From positions 1,612,001 through 1,676,000 of the forward strand of contig CP135593.1 in the NCBI GenBank assembly GCA_032388755.1: a stretch of DNA of 64,000 bases. The letters run 5' to 3'. The position numbers and the translations under genes are program-made. This document shows, piece after piece, positions 20,301 to 26,371 of the stretch (the first letter of the stretch is position 1; each line of letters opens with the position of its first letter). The notes under the pieces were generated by a model. It ran no database searches and was not told the origin of the DNA. It worked only from the letters and a program-made list of their open reading frames with translations. Origin of the DNA: Neisseria sp. DTU_2020_1000833_1_SI_GRL_NUU_006. Lineage in GTDB: Bacteria; Pseudomonadota; Gammaproteobacteria; Burkholderiales; Neisseriaceae.

Positions 20301-20570
20301 GCCTTCGTGCTTCAACAGACGGCGCGTTCGAAGCAGACGGTGGGCGCGGCGGCGGGTCAGGCGGCGAATGCTGCGTGCTGCACGCCTTGCCGCTGCCAAC
20401 GAATCTCCCGTTTTCGGCACTTCCGCACGCTCAAAAACACGCACGCCCAAATCAATCAGGCGAACCGGATTTTCTTTATCATCAATTTCCACCATCGCCC
20501 AACCGACGGATGCAATACCGATGTCGAGACCGAGGATGTAATTCAGTGGATTGTGTTTAAAAGCAGTCAT
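17322..20570 (-). CDS. cas9: Type II-C CRISPR endonuclease Cas9 (Nme1-like)
   Basis: This 1082-residue dual-RNA-guided DNA endonuclease has the same length as Nme1Cas9. The start is ATG 20570 (MTAFKHNPLNYILGLDIG) with GGAGAAACAA upstream. RuvC-I has catalytic Asp16. The bridge helix is arginine-rich (RRLTRRRAHRLLRTRRLL). HNH has EIDHALPFSRTWDDS with His588, and RuvC-III has DRHHALDAVVVA. The C-terminal PAM-interacting domain keeps His1024, Thr1027 and Asn1029 (CHRGTGN), the residues reading N4GATT in Nme1, so a similar PAM is expected. No frameshift or stop is present, so it should be active. The last codons contain an imperfect DUS (ATGTCGTCTGAA). The gene leads a cas9-cas1-cas2 operon. Confidence 0.98.
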   Translation of the reverse strand: MTAFKHNPLNYILGLDIGIASVGWAMVEIDDKENPVRLIDLGVRVFERAEVPKTGDSLAAARRAARSIRRLTRRRAHRLLRTRRLLKHEGVLKPEDFDENGFIKLLPNTPWQLRAAALDRRLAPLEWAAVLLHLVKHRGYLSQRKNEGETADKELGALLKGVADNTLALQAGDFRTPAELALNKFEKESGHIRNQRGDYSHTFSRKDLQAELVLLFEKQKEFGNPYVSDDLKNGIENLLMTQRPALSGDAVQKMLGHCTFEPAEPKAAKNTYTAERFIWLTKLNNLRILNQGNERPLTDAERTTLMDEPYKKSKLTYAQARKLLGLNDTAFFKGLHYGKDNAESATLMEMKAYHAISRALEKEGLKDKKSPLSLSPELQDEIGTAFSLFKTDEDISGRLKGCLQSEILDALLKHISFDKFIQISLKALRRIVPLMEQGKRYDEACAEIYGDHYGRKNSEETLYLPPIPADEIRNPVVLRALSQARKVINGVVRRYGSPARIHIETAREVGKSFKDRKKIEKRQEENRKDREKAAAKFREYLPNFVGEPKSKDILKLRLYEQQHGKCLYSGKVIDIRRLNEKGYVEIDHALPFSRTWDDSFNNKVLVLGSENQNKGNRTPYEYFNGKDNSREWLEFKARVETSRFPHSKKQRVLLQKFDEEGFKERNLNDTRYVNRFLCQFVADHMQLTGKGKRRVFASNGQITNLLRGFWGLHKVRAENDRHHALDAVVVACSTVAMQQRITRFVRYKEMNAFDGKTVDKETGEVLHQKTHFPQPWEFFTQEVMIRVFGKPDGEPEFEEADTPEKLRALLAEKVSSRPKAVHEYVTPLFVSRAPNRKMSGQGHMETVKSAKRLNEGISVLRVPLTQLKLKDLEKMVNREREPKLYEALKARLEAHKDDPTKAFVEPFYKHDKAGNPTQQVKAVRIEQVQKTGVWVRNQNGIADNATMVRVDVFEKAGKYYLVPIYSWQVAKGILPDKAIIAFKDEEEWQLIDDSFNFKFPLHPNDLVEVITKKARIFGYFASCHRGTGNINIRIHDLDNKVGKNGILEGIGVKTALSFQKYQIDELGKEIRPCRLKKRPPVR

Positions 20571-20642
20571 TTGTTTCTCCGCAATTTCATAAACAACAAC
20601 AGCAATATATCTGAAAAAAGCATTAACATGCAAATGAAATAG

Positions 20643-20671
20643 TTGACTTCCGTTACTGCAATCGCTAAAAT
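20643..20671 (+). promoter_or_regulatory. Promoter of the tracrRNA gene
   Basis: TTGACT (20643-20648) and TAAAAT (20666-20671) are separated by 17 bp. Transcription would start near 20678, just before the anti-repeat. The promoter is divergent from cas9. Confidence 0.7.
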
Positions 20672-20677
20672 CCGCGA

Positions 20678-20833
20678 CACATTGTTGCACTGCGAAATGA
20701 GAAACGTTGCTACAATAAGACCTCGAAGGATGTATGAAAATACATCGTGTCGCAATGCTCTGTACTTTAGAACTACTGTTCTGGAGAACATCATCAGCCC
20801 CTTGAAATTCTTCGGTTTCAAGGGGCATTTTCT
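20678..20833 (+). ncRNA. tracrRNA of the type II-C system, with unusual insertions
   Basis: The anti-repeat (20681-20716) matches the complement of the CRISPR repeat except for a central bulge and end differences. It is followed by AAGAC, a 7-bp GAAA-loop hairpin (GATGTAT/ATACATC, 20729-20746), GTGTC and the conserved CGCAATGCTCTG. In the Nme1 tracrRNA known to me the terminal hairpin follows at once. Here about 34 nt intervene (20763-20796), with a possible small hairpin AGAAC-TACT-GTTCT (20769-20782). The end is an 11-bp terminator stem (GCCCCTTGAAA/TTTCAAGGGGC, 20797-20826) followed by ATTTTCTTT. It guides crRNA maturation and Cas9 loading. Confidence 0.92.
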
Positions 20834-20850
20834 TTGGCATCAAATATAAA

Positions 20851-20903
20851 AACGAAAGGTCGTCTGAAAACCTTGAATCCGGGTTTTCAGACGACCTTTC
20901 GTT
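20851..20903. terminator. DUS hairpin between kdsA and the CRISPR locus
   Basis: A perfect 22-bp inverted repeat (AACGAAAGGTCGTCTGAAAA... and its complement) lies between the converging tracrRNA and kdsA transcripts. Confidence 0.75.
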
Positions 20904-20915
20904 TGCCATACTGTG

Positions 20916-21758
20916 TTAACGGATGTCCATAGGCGCGAAGGATTTGACGGTTTCGTCCACGGCTTTGACGCGGGTCAGGAAGTCTTCCAGTTGGGCAAGC
21001 GGCAGGGCGCTGGGGCCGTCGCATTTGGCTTGGTCGGGGTTGGGGTGTGATTCGAGGAAGAGGCCTGCGAGGCGGGTTGCCATGCCGGCGAGCGCCAAGT
21101 CCAGCACTTGCGCGCGCCGTCCACCGGATGCGGCGGCACCGGATTCGCGGGTTTGCAGGGAGTGGGTGACGTCGAAGATGACGGGCAGGCCGCCGCAGGT
21201 TTGCTTCATGACGCCGAAGCCGAGCATATCGACGACGAGGTTGTCGTAGCCGAAGTTGGCACCGCGTTCGCACAGGATGATTTGTCCGTTGCCTGCTTCT
21301 TGGAATTTTTCGACGATGTTTTTCATCTGCGAGGGGCTGAGGAACTGGGGTTTTTTGATGTTGATGACGTTGCCGGTTTTTGCCATGGCGACGACGAGGT
21401 CGGTTTGGCGGGCGAGGAAGGCGGGCAGTTGGATGACGTCGCAGACTTCGGCGACGGGGGCGCATTGGTAGGGTTCGTGGACGTCGGTGATGACGGGTAC
21501 GTCAAACTCGCGTTTGACGGCTTGGAAGATTTTCATGCCTTCGTCCAAGCCGACGCCGCGGAAGGAGTGGATGGAGGAGCGGTTGGCTTTGTCGAAGGAG
21601 GCTTTGAAGACGTAGGGAATGCCGAGTTTGTCGGTCACTTTAACGTATTGTTCGCAGGCTTTGAGGGTGGAATCGAGGTCTTCCAAAACGTTAATGCCGC
21701 CGAACAGGGTAAAGGGAAGGTCGTTGCCGACGGTGAGGTTGTTGATGCGGATGTTCAT
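20916..21758 (-). CDS. kdsA: 3-deoxy-8-phosphooctulonate (KDO-8-P) synthase
   Basis: This 280-residue aldolase condenses phosphoenolpyruvate with arabinose-5-phosphate to give KDO-8-phosphate for the lipooligosaccharide core. Conserved segments are FGGINVLEDLD, YVFKASFDKANRSSIHSFRG (substrate-binding lysines), VITDVHEPYQ, CERGANFGYDNLVVDM and FDVTHSLQ. It is metal-independent in type as far as the missing Cys in the N-terminal motif suggests. It lies downstream of panD on the same strand. waaA at 59.5 kb uses the KDO made by this pathway. Confidence 0.96.
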   Translation of the reverse strand: MNIRINNLTVGNDLPFTLFGGINVLEDLDSTLKACEQYVKVTDKLGIPYVFKASFDKANRSSIHSFRGVGLDEGMKIFQAVKREFDVPVITDVHEPYQCAPVAEVCDVIQLPAFLARQTDLVVAMAKTGNVINIKKPQFLSPSQMKNIVEKFQEAGNGQIILCERGANFGYDNLVVDMLGFGVMKQTCGGLPVIFDVTHSLQTRESGAAASGGRRAQVLDLALAGMATRLAGLFLESHPNPDQAKCDGPSALPLAQLEDFLTRVKAVDETVKSFAPMDIR

Positions 21759-21798
21759 GATGATGGGGCTTTCTCGAAGGTCGTCTGAAAATGGCTGA

Positions 21799-21840
21799 AA
21801 GGTCGTCTGAAAGCGGATTTTGCGGTTTCAGACGACCTTT
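21799..21840. terminator. DUS cluster between panD and kdsA
   Basis: Three DUS copies lie in about 65 bp (two forward near 21778 and 21800, one reversed ending at 21840). The last two pair as a hairpin that could end panD transcription. Confidence 0.55.
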
Positions 21841-21845
21841 GTGTT

Positions 21846-22229
21846 TTATAGGACGGTGTGCGGCGGCTCGTAGGAGAGGATGTCGCGGATTTTGTTGTGT
21901 TCGTCCACAAGGACGACTTTGGGTTCGTGCGCGGCGATTTCGGGTTCGGACAGCATGACGTAGGACATGATGATGACGATGTCGCCTTTTTGGACGAGCC
22001 GCGCGGCGGCACCGTTGAGGCAGACGACGCCGCTGCCGCGTTCGCCGGGGATGGTGTAGGTTTCGAAGCGTTCGCCGTTGTTGTTGTTGACGATGGCGAC
22101 TTTTTCGTTAACGAGGATGCCTGCGGCGTCGAGCAGGTCTTGGTCTATGGTGATGCTGCCGACGTAGTTGAGGTCGGCTTCGGTAACGGTGGCGCGGTGT
22201 ATCTTGCCGCCGAGCATGGTGCGGAACAT
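21846..22229 (-). CDS. panD: Aspartate 1-decarboxylase PanD
   Basis: This 127-residue pyruvoyl enzyme makes beta-alanine from aspartate for pantothenate and CoA synthesis. The proenzyme self-cleaves at Gly24-Ser25 in [10 protein letters not shown] to create the pyruvoyl group, and the site is intact. The catalytic Tyr and Arg region [23 protein letters not shown] is present. It is read towards kdsA. A Correia element lies immediately upstream (22266-22422) and may supply promoter sequences. Confidence 0.96.
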
Positions 22230-22265
22230 GGGTTTCCTTTTGGTTTAGGATTGCGGATGCAGACG

Positions 22266-22422
22266 TATAGTGGATTAAATTTAAATCAGGACAAGGCGAC
22301 GAAGCCGCAGACAGTACAGATAGTACGGAACCGATTCACTTGGTGCTTCAGCACCTTAGAGAATCGTTCTCTTTGAGCTAAGGCGAGGCAACGCCGTACT
22401 GGTTTAAAGTTAATCCACTATA
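22266..22422. repeat. Full-length Correia repeat enclosed element
   Basis: A 157-bp element is bounded by TATAGTGGATTAAA and its inverted copy ...TTAATCCACTATA, with the core CAGGACAAGGCGACGAAGCC...GAATCGTTCTCTTTGAGC known from Correia/NEMIS elements. These are non-autonomous MITE-like repeats that often carry promoters and an IHF site and can be cut by RNase III. It lies between cutA and panD, upstream of panD. A lone end-like TATAGTGGA occurs at 22452-22460. Confidence 0.95.
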
Positions 22423-22516
22423 AGGTCGTCTGAAAATCAAAAGCCGTCATTATAGTGGACTTCCCTGTAAATTCATAATGATGCTTGAGCGTTTTTCAGA
22501 CGGCGCGGCTGTTTTA

Positions 22517-22837
22517 TCAACCTAAACTCTGCTTCAGCCAGCGCAAATAGGGGGCGTATCCGCGCGATACGTTTTGCATCAGTATTTGCGGGCATTCGTA
22601 GCTGTGGTTGGCGATGATGGTTTTTTGGATTTCGCGGTAGCAGTGGCGCGAGGTTTTGATGGTGATGCGGATTTCGTCGTCGCGGCAGATTTCGCCGTTC
22701 CAAAGGTATTGGCTGGTGATGGCTTCGTATTGCACGCAGGCGGCGAGTTGCTTTTCCAAAAGCAGGCTGCCGATTTTTTCGGCTTCTTCGCGGGTCGGGG
22801 CGGTGGTGGTAACGATGACGGGTTTGAATGCGGACAT
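22517..22837 (-). CDS. cutA: Divalent-cation tolerance protein CutA
   Basis: This 106-residue trimeric PII-like cytoplasmic protein belongs to the CutA1 family, linked to copper and other divalent metal tolerance. Family motifs are LAACVQYEAITSQYLWNGEI and ITIKTSRHCYREIQKTI. The position of His79 in ANHSYECPQI is usual. The start lies 10 bp after the stop of the upstream TonB-C-like gene, so they form an operon. A DUS covers the junction (22834-22846). Confidence 0.93.
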   Translation of the reverse strand: MSAFKPVIVTTTAPTREEAEKIGSLLLEKQLAACVQYEAITSQYLWNGEICRDDEIRITIKTSRHCYREIQKTIIANHSYECPQILMQNVSRGYAPYLRWLKQSLG

Positions 22838-22847
22838 TTCAGACGAC

Positions 22848-23147
22848 CTATTGGTTTTTAAACTCGATGGTTCCTTTATATTTCACCCAGTATCCGGCGG
22901 CTTTGTATTTGTCTTTTTTTGCGGTTGCTACGGCTGTTTCGTCGAGCCCTTCATATCCGCTGGATTCGAGGATGCTGACTTCTACGGCTTTGCCTTCGGG
23001 GGAAACCAAGATGGATAGTTTGACGGGTTTGATGGGTTGTGCGGGATTTTGGGATGCGGGGGCGTATTCTGCCGGGTTGACGGTTTGCGCGGTTGCGGGT
23101 AGGGCGAAGGCAAGCAGCAGGGCGGGGATGATGGAGCGGATGGACAT
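22848..23147 (-). CDS. Small exported protein resembling a TonB C-terminal domain
   Basis: This 99-residue protein has a clear signal peptide (MSIRSIIPALLLAFALPATA|Q). The remainder fits a stand-alone TonB C-terminal fold: LSILVSPEGKAVEVSILESSGYEGLDETAVATA, then a KYKAA...Y strand. Unlike TonB it has no retained transmembrane anchor or Pro-rich spacer, so it is probably free in the periplasm and not an energy transducer. It is the first gene of a two-gene operon with cutA. The function is unknown and the fold call is by motif only. Confidence 0.75.
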   Translation of the reverse strand: MSIRSIIPALLLAFALPATAQTVNPAEYAPASQNPAQPIKPVKLSILVSPEGKAVEVSILESSGYEGLDETAVATAKKDKYKAAGYWVKYKGTIEFKNQ

Positions 23148-23202
23148 ATTGTTTTCCTTATTTGTAGATTTGTAGCGGGTTTAGGGGGTTGTTTTTGATT
23201 TG

Positions 23203-23413
23203 TTTTCAGACGACCTTTTGTTTTCCGTGGGCGAAGCCCACGCTACGGTGTTGTGCTATTTTCAGACGACCTTTGTTTTCGCGGGCGAAGCCAACGCTAC
23301 GGGGTTGTGCTATTTTCAGACGACCTTTTGTTTTCCGTGGGCTAAGCCCACGCTACGGGGTTGTGCTATTTTCAGACGACCCTTTGTTTTCGTGGGCGAA
23401 GCCCACGCTACGG
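23203..23413. repeat. Four tandem units of about 55 bp, each with a DUS and a GTGGGC palindrome
   Basis: Units start at 23203, 23259, 23313 and 23369 (spacing 56, 54, 56). Each has TTTTCAGACGACC, then TTTGTTTTC, then CGTGGGCGAAGCCCACG and CTACGG. Unit 2 has CGGGCGAAGCCAACG and unit 3 GTGGGCTAAGCCCAC, so the units have diverged slightly. They lie behind the HAD gene and upstream of the TonB-C-like gene and may form a row of hairpins in RNA. Confidence 0.9.
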
Positions 23414-23448
23414 CATTGCACCCGTTTGGGCGGCGGGGGCGGTTTTAC

Positions 23449-24117
23449 TTATTTGAAGTTCAATATCGGCCAACCTTTTGCTTTGGCTTCTTGTTCCAGC
23501 TCGGCATCGGGATTGACGGCGACGGGTTCGTTGACGAGGCGCAGCAGCGGCAGGTCGTTTTTGGAGTCGCTGTAAAAATAGGTTTTGCCATAGCTTTCGA
23601 GCGTTTCGCCGCGTTCGGCGAGCCATTGGTTCAGGCGGGTGATTTTGCCTTCTTTGAGGCTGGGCGTGCCGATGTAGTTGCCGGTGTAGCGGCCGTCGGC
23701 ACCGGTTTCGAGTTGGGTGCCGATGATGTTGGTGATGCCGAAAAGGTGGCAGATGGGGGTGATGATGAACTCGTTGGTCGAGGAAATCACGAGGGTTTCG
23801 TCGCCGGACATTTGGTGGCTCTGCACCAGCATACGCTGCATGGGTGAGATGTGGGGCGTGATGAACTCCGCCATAAATTCGCGGTGAAATTCCGCCAGCT
23901 CTTCTTTGCTGTAACGGGCGAGCGGGGCGAGGTGGAATTTGAGGAAGGCGTCGATGTCGAGGCAGCCGTTTTGGTAGTCGCGGTAGAATTTTTCGTTTTG
24001 CGCTTCGGTTTCGGCGGCGTCAACCAGCCCTTTTTTGATGAGATATTGCGGCCATGAATGGTCGGAATCGGTGTTGATGAGGGTGTTGTCGAGGTCGAAG
24101 ATGGCGAGGTTTTTCAT
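23449..24117 (-). CDS. HAD-superfamily subfamily IB phosphatase (SerB-like)
   Basis: This 222-residue cytoplasmic phosphatase begins MKNLAIFDLDNTLINTDSDHSW, giving the nucleophile and acid/base motif DLDNT (Asp8, Asp10). HAD motif II is in TLVISSTNEFI, and motif III/IV is in KITRLNQWL and YFYSDSKNDLPLL. The helical cap of IB enzymes is present. The substrate is not predictable from sequence. The start overlaps the end of hda by 4 bp (ATGA type), so the two are co-translated. Confidence 0.9.
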   Translation of the reverse strand: MKNLAIFDLDNTLINTDSDHSWPQYLIKKGLVDAAETEAQNEKFYRDYQNGCLDIDAFLKFHLAPLARYSKEELAEFHREFMAEFITPHISPMQRMLVQSHQMSGDETLVISSTNEFIITPICHLFGITNIIGTQLETGADGRYTGNYIGTPSLKEGKITRLNQWLAERGETLESYGKTYFYSDSKNDLPLLRLVNEPVAVNPDAELEQEAKAKGWPILNFK

Positions 24118-24782
24118 TGGGTTTCCTGTTGTTTCAAAAGCTGGCGTAGAAGCGGCAGGGTGATGCGTTTGCCCATGGTAACGGCGTAGTTGTCCAGCGT
24201 GTCGAGCATCTGCATCAGGCTGTCCATGTCGCGCCGCCAGTGGTTGAGCAGGTATTCGAAGATTTCGGGGTCTATGGTGACTTGGCGCGCCGCCGCCATG
24301 CTGACGAGCGCGTCGATTTTTTCTTGGTCAGTCAGGGGTTTGACTTCGTAAACAAGGCAGTACGCCATGCGGGTGCGCAAGTCTTCGCGGATGACGAGCT
24401 GTTGGGGCGTGTGTTCGGAGCTTAACAGCAGAAAGCCTTTGCCGCTGTTGCGAAAACGGTTGAATACGGCAAACAGGAGGGCTTGTTCTTCGTTGCCCAG
24501 TTTTTCGATTTGGTCGATGGCGAGGTATTCGGCTTCAAAGGCGGCTTCGGTCAGGGGCGTGGCGGCAGCGTCGATATAGACGGCTTTTTTCCCCGCGTCG
24601 AGCGCTTGGGCGACCCATGCGCGCAGCAGGTGGCTTTTGCCTGCGCCTTCTTCACCCCAGACGTAGATAAACGGGTCGTGTTTATGCTGTAACACATAGA
24701 CCAGTTCGGCATTTTCCGTTCCGAGGAATTTGTCGAAACCGGGATAGCCGCGTTCGGCGAAGTCGAAAATAAGCTGGTTCAC
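24114..24782 (-). CDS. hda: DnaA regulatory inactivator Hda
   Basis: This 222-residue AAA+ protein is the Hda homologue, which with the sliding clamp promotes hydrolysis of DnaA-ATP and prevents re-initiation. Near the N-terminus QLIFDF (residues 3-8) fits a clamp-binding motif. Walker A is GEEGAGKSHL (about residues 43-52), Walker B is in AEYLAIDQIEKL, and an Arg finger lies in REDLRTRM. The DnaA DNA-binding domain IV is absent, as expected. It is coupled to the HAD phosphatase gene. Confidence 0.94.
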   Translation of the reverse strand: MNQLIFDFAERGYPGFDKFLGTENAELVYVLQHKHDPFIYVWGEEGAGKSHLLRAWVAQALDAGKKAVYIDAAATPLTEAAFEAEYLAIDQIEKLGNEEQALLFAVFNRFRNSGKGFLLLSSEHTPQQLVIREDLRTRMAYCLVYEVKPLTDQEKIDALVSMAAARQVTIDPEIFEYLLNHWRRDMDSLMQMLDTLDNYAVTMGKRITLPLLRQLLKQQETQ

Positions 24783-24960
24783 AAAGGCATACCGGATGGG
24801 TTGGAATCGGGTTTATTGTACGTTGTTTTGTCAGCGCGTATCAAGGCACGGGGTCGTCTGAAAAAGGGGCGCGCGGCATGGGTTTCATATACAATGGCAG
24901 ACATTTGGCAACGCGTCTGTTTTCAGACGACCCCTGTCTTTTTTATTTCAGGAAAATCTC

Positions 24961-25599
24961 GTGATTTCGACCCTTATTGATTTTATCCTCCACATCGACC
25001 AGCATTTGGTTGAGATTTCCGCGCAATACGGCGTATGGATTTACGCGGTGTTGTTTTTGATTATTTTCTGCGAAACCGGTTTGGTGGTTACGCCGTTTCT
25101 ACCGGGCGATTCGCTGCTGTTTGCCGCGGGCGGGATTGCCGCGGTCGGCAGCATGAATATTCATGTCATGATCGCGCTGCTTTTGGCCGCCGCGATTTTG
25201 GGCGATGCCGCCAACTTCATGATCGGCAAGTTTTTCGGGCGCAAACTCTTTGCCAACCCCGATTCCAAAATCTTCCGCCAGTCGTATTTAGAGAAAACCC
25301 ATGCTTTCTACGAAAAACACGGCGGCAAAACCATCATCATCGCCCGCTTCGTCCCGATTGTGCGGACGTTCGCCCCGTTTGTCGCAGGTATGGGCAGCAT
25401 GCACTACGGCACTTTCATCCGCTACAACATCATCGGCGCGGTATTGTGGGTCTTGTCGTTTTCCTATGCCGGCTATTTCTTCGCCAATATTCCGGTTGTC
25501 AAAAACAATCTGGCATTGGTGATGGTGGCGATTATCGTGATTTCTATCCTGCCGGGCGTGGTCGAAGTCCTCCGCGCGAGAAGGGCAGCGAAGAAATAA
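24961..25599 (+). CDS. DedA-family inner-membrane protein
   Basis: This 212-residue polytopic membrane protein of the DedA/SNARE-associated family is thought to flip or transport undecaprenyl phosphate or phospholipids. It starts at GTG 24961 with AGGAAAATCTC upstream. The family signature is FCETGLVVTPFLPGDSLLF (Glu and Asp essential in E. coli relatives) and the later ARFVPIVRTFAPFVAGMG, with its functionally important Arg pair. About five hydrophobic segments are visible, and the tail is Arg/Lys-rich. It is monocistronic with a DUS terminator. Confidence 0.92.
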   Translation: MISTLIDFILHIDQHLVEISAQYGVWIYAVLFLIIFCETGLVVTPFLPGDSLLFAAGGIAAVGSMNIHVMIALLLAAAILGDAANFMIGKFFGRKLFANPDSKIFRQSYLEKTHAFYEKHGGKTIIIARFVPIVRTFAPFVAGMGSMHYGTFIRYNIIGAVLWVLSFSYAGYFFANIPVVKNNLALVMVAIIVISILPGVVEVLRARRAAKK

Positions 25600-25619
25600 G
25601 AGACAATTTGAACCATACA

Positions 25620-25656
25620 AAAAGGTCGTCTGAAAACGTTTTTCAGACGACCTTTT
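25620..25656. terminator. Bidirectional DUS terminator between dedA and the DUF3465 gene
   Basis: AAAAGGTCGTCTGAAAA pairs with its complement around a very short loop between converging genes. Confidence 0.8.
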
Positions 25657-25672
25657 GCAATCGTTCCAAGCT

Positions 25673-26221
25673 TTATTGATAAATCTGCCCGTCGTGTTCC
25701 AGCCAGCCGTCGGCATGGCGGCCTGCGGGGTCGTGGTGCGTCCAATGGAGGACGCCGCCCTGCTCCGACCATTCGTATTCGCCGTAGAAGCCGACTTTAT
25801 CGCCTTTTTTCAAGCCTTTGATTTTGTCGGCGAGGTCGATGTTGTGCGCCACTAAAAGCGTTTGCCCGCTCGACAGCTTCAAGATAAAACGCTGATGGCG
25901 CGTGCCTTGGTTGTCGTCGGGCAGCGTTTTGAGAACGGCACCTTCGCCTTTCACTTGAATATCGCTCTGTTGGTTTTCAAAGGCTTGCTGTAATATTTGT
26001 TCCGCGCTGCCCTGCCCTGCTTGGTGTTCGGACTTCGGCTGCTTGGGTTGCGACTTTTTGGATTCAGACTGCTCGGATTGGCGTTTTCCCGCTTGGGTTT
26101 GGGGCTGCGTTTGGGTTGGTACGGCATCCGCTGCCTGACCTTGCCGCCCCTGCTGCATTTTTTGATAACCGACTACCACGGCGGCAACAATCAGTATCCA
26201 AATCCATTTGTTTTTGTTCAT
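25673..26221 (-). CDS. Membrane-anchored DUF3465-type protein
   Basis: This 182-residue protein has an N-terminal membrane anchor (KWIWILIVAAVVVGYQKM), a Gln/Lys/Ser-rich spacer (about residues 25-80) and a C-terminal OB-like domain. That domain has GEGAVLKTLPDD, RFILKLSSGQTLLVAHNIDL, KGDKVGFYGEYEW and WTHHDPAGRH, the last being the hallmark of DUF3465. The domain probably lies in the periplasm. ATG 26221 is chosen because the longer frame to 26263 runs through a terminator hairpin. The function is unknown. Confidence 0.85.
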   Translation of the reverse strand: MNKNKWIWILIVAAVVVGYQKMQQGRQGQAADAVPTQTQPQTQAGKRQSEQSESKKSQPKQPKSEHQAGQGSAEQILQQAFENQQSDIQVKGEGAVLKTLPDDNQGTRHQRFILKLSSGQTLLVAHNIDLADKIKGLKKGDKVGFYGEYEWSEQGGVLHWTHHDPAGRHADGWLEHDGQIYQ

Positions 26222-26233
26222 AAAATCCACGCC

Positions 26234-26263
26234 CAAAAAAATGCCCGACGGTTCATCGGGCAT
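26234..26263 (-). terminator. Rho-independent terminator between two leftward genes
   Basis: ATGCCCGA and TCGGGCAT pair around a 7-nt loop. On the minus strand the hairpin is followed by seven T residues. It ends transcription of the gene at 26372-27199 just before the DUF3465 gene, so these are separate units. Confidence 0.85.
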
Positions 26264-26371
26264 AAATTATTTGAAAGGAGTTAAATCACGATAACGTGAG
26301 CCGCCATTATATACAAAACCGGCGGAAAAATCAGCATTTTCAGTCCGATACCTGAAGCGGCGGCTGCGTTA

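Noticed and set aside
20571..20909. Extra 113 codons at the Cas9 N-terminus
   Set aside because: The frame runs antisense through the tracrRNA gene. ATG 20570 has a good ribosome binding site and gives the exact Nme1 start and length.
23189..23575. Repeat-bearing frame with FSDDLLFSVGEAHAT-like units
   Set aside because: It is read from the tandem DUS/palindrome units and the antisense of the HAD gene. There is no start signal or family.
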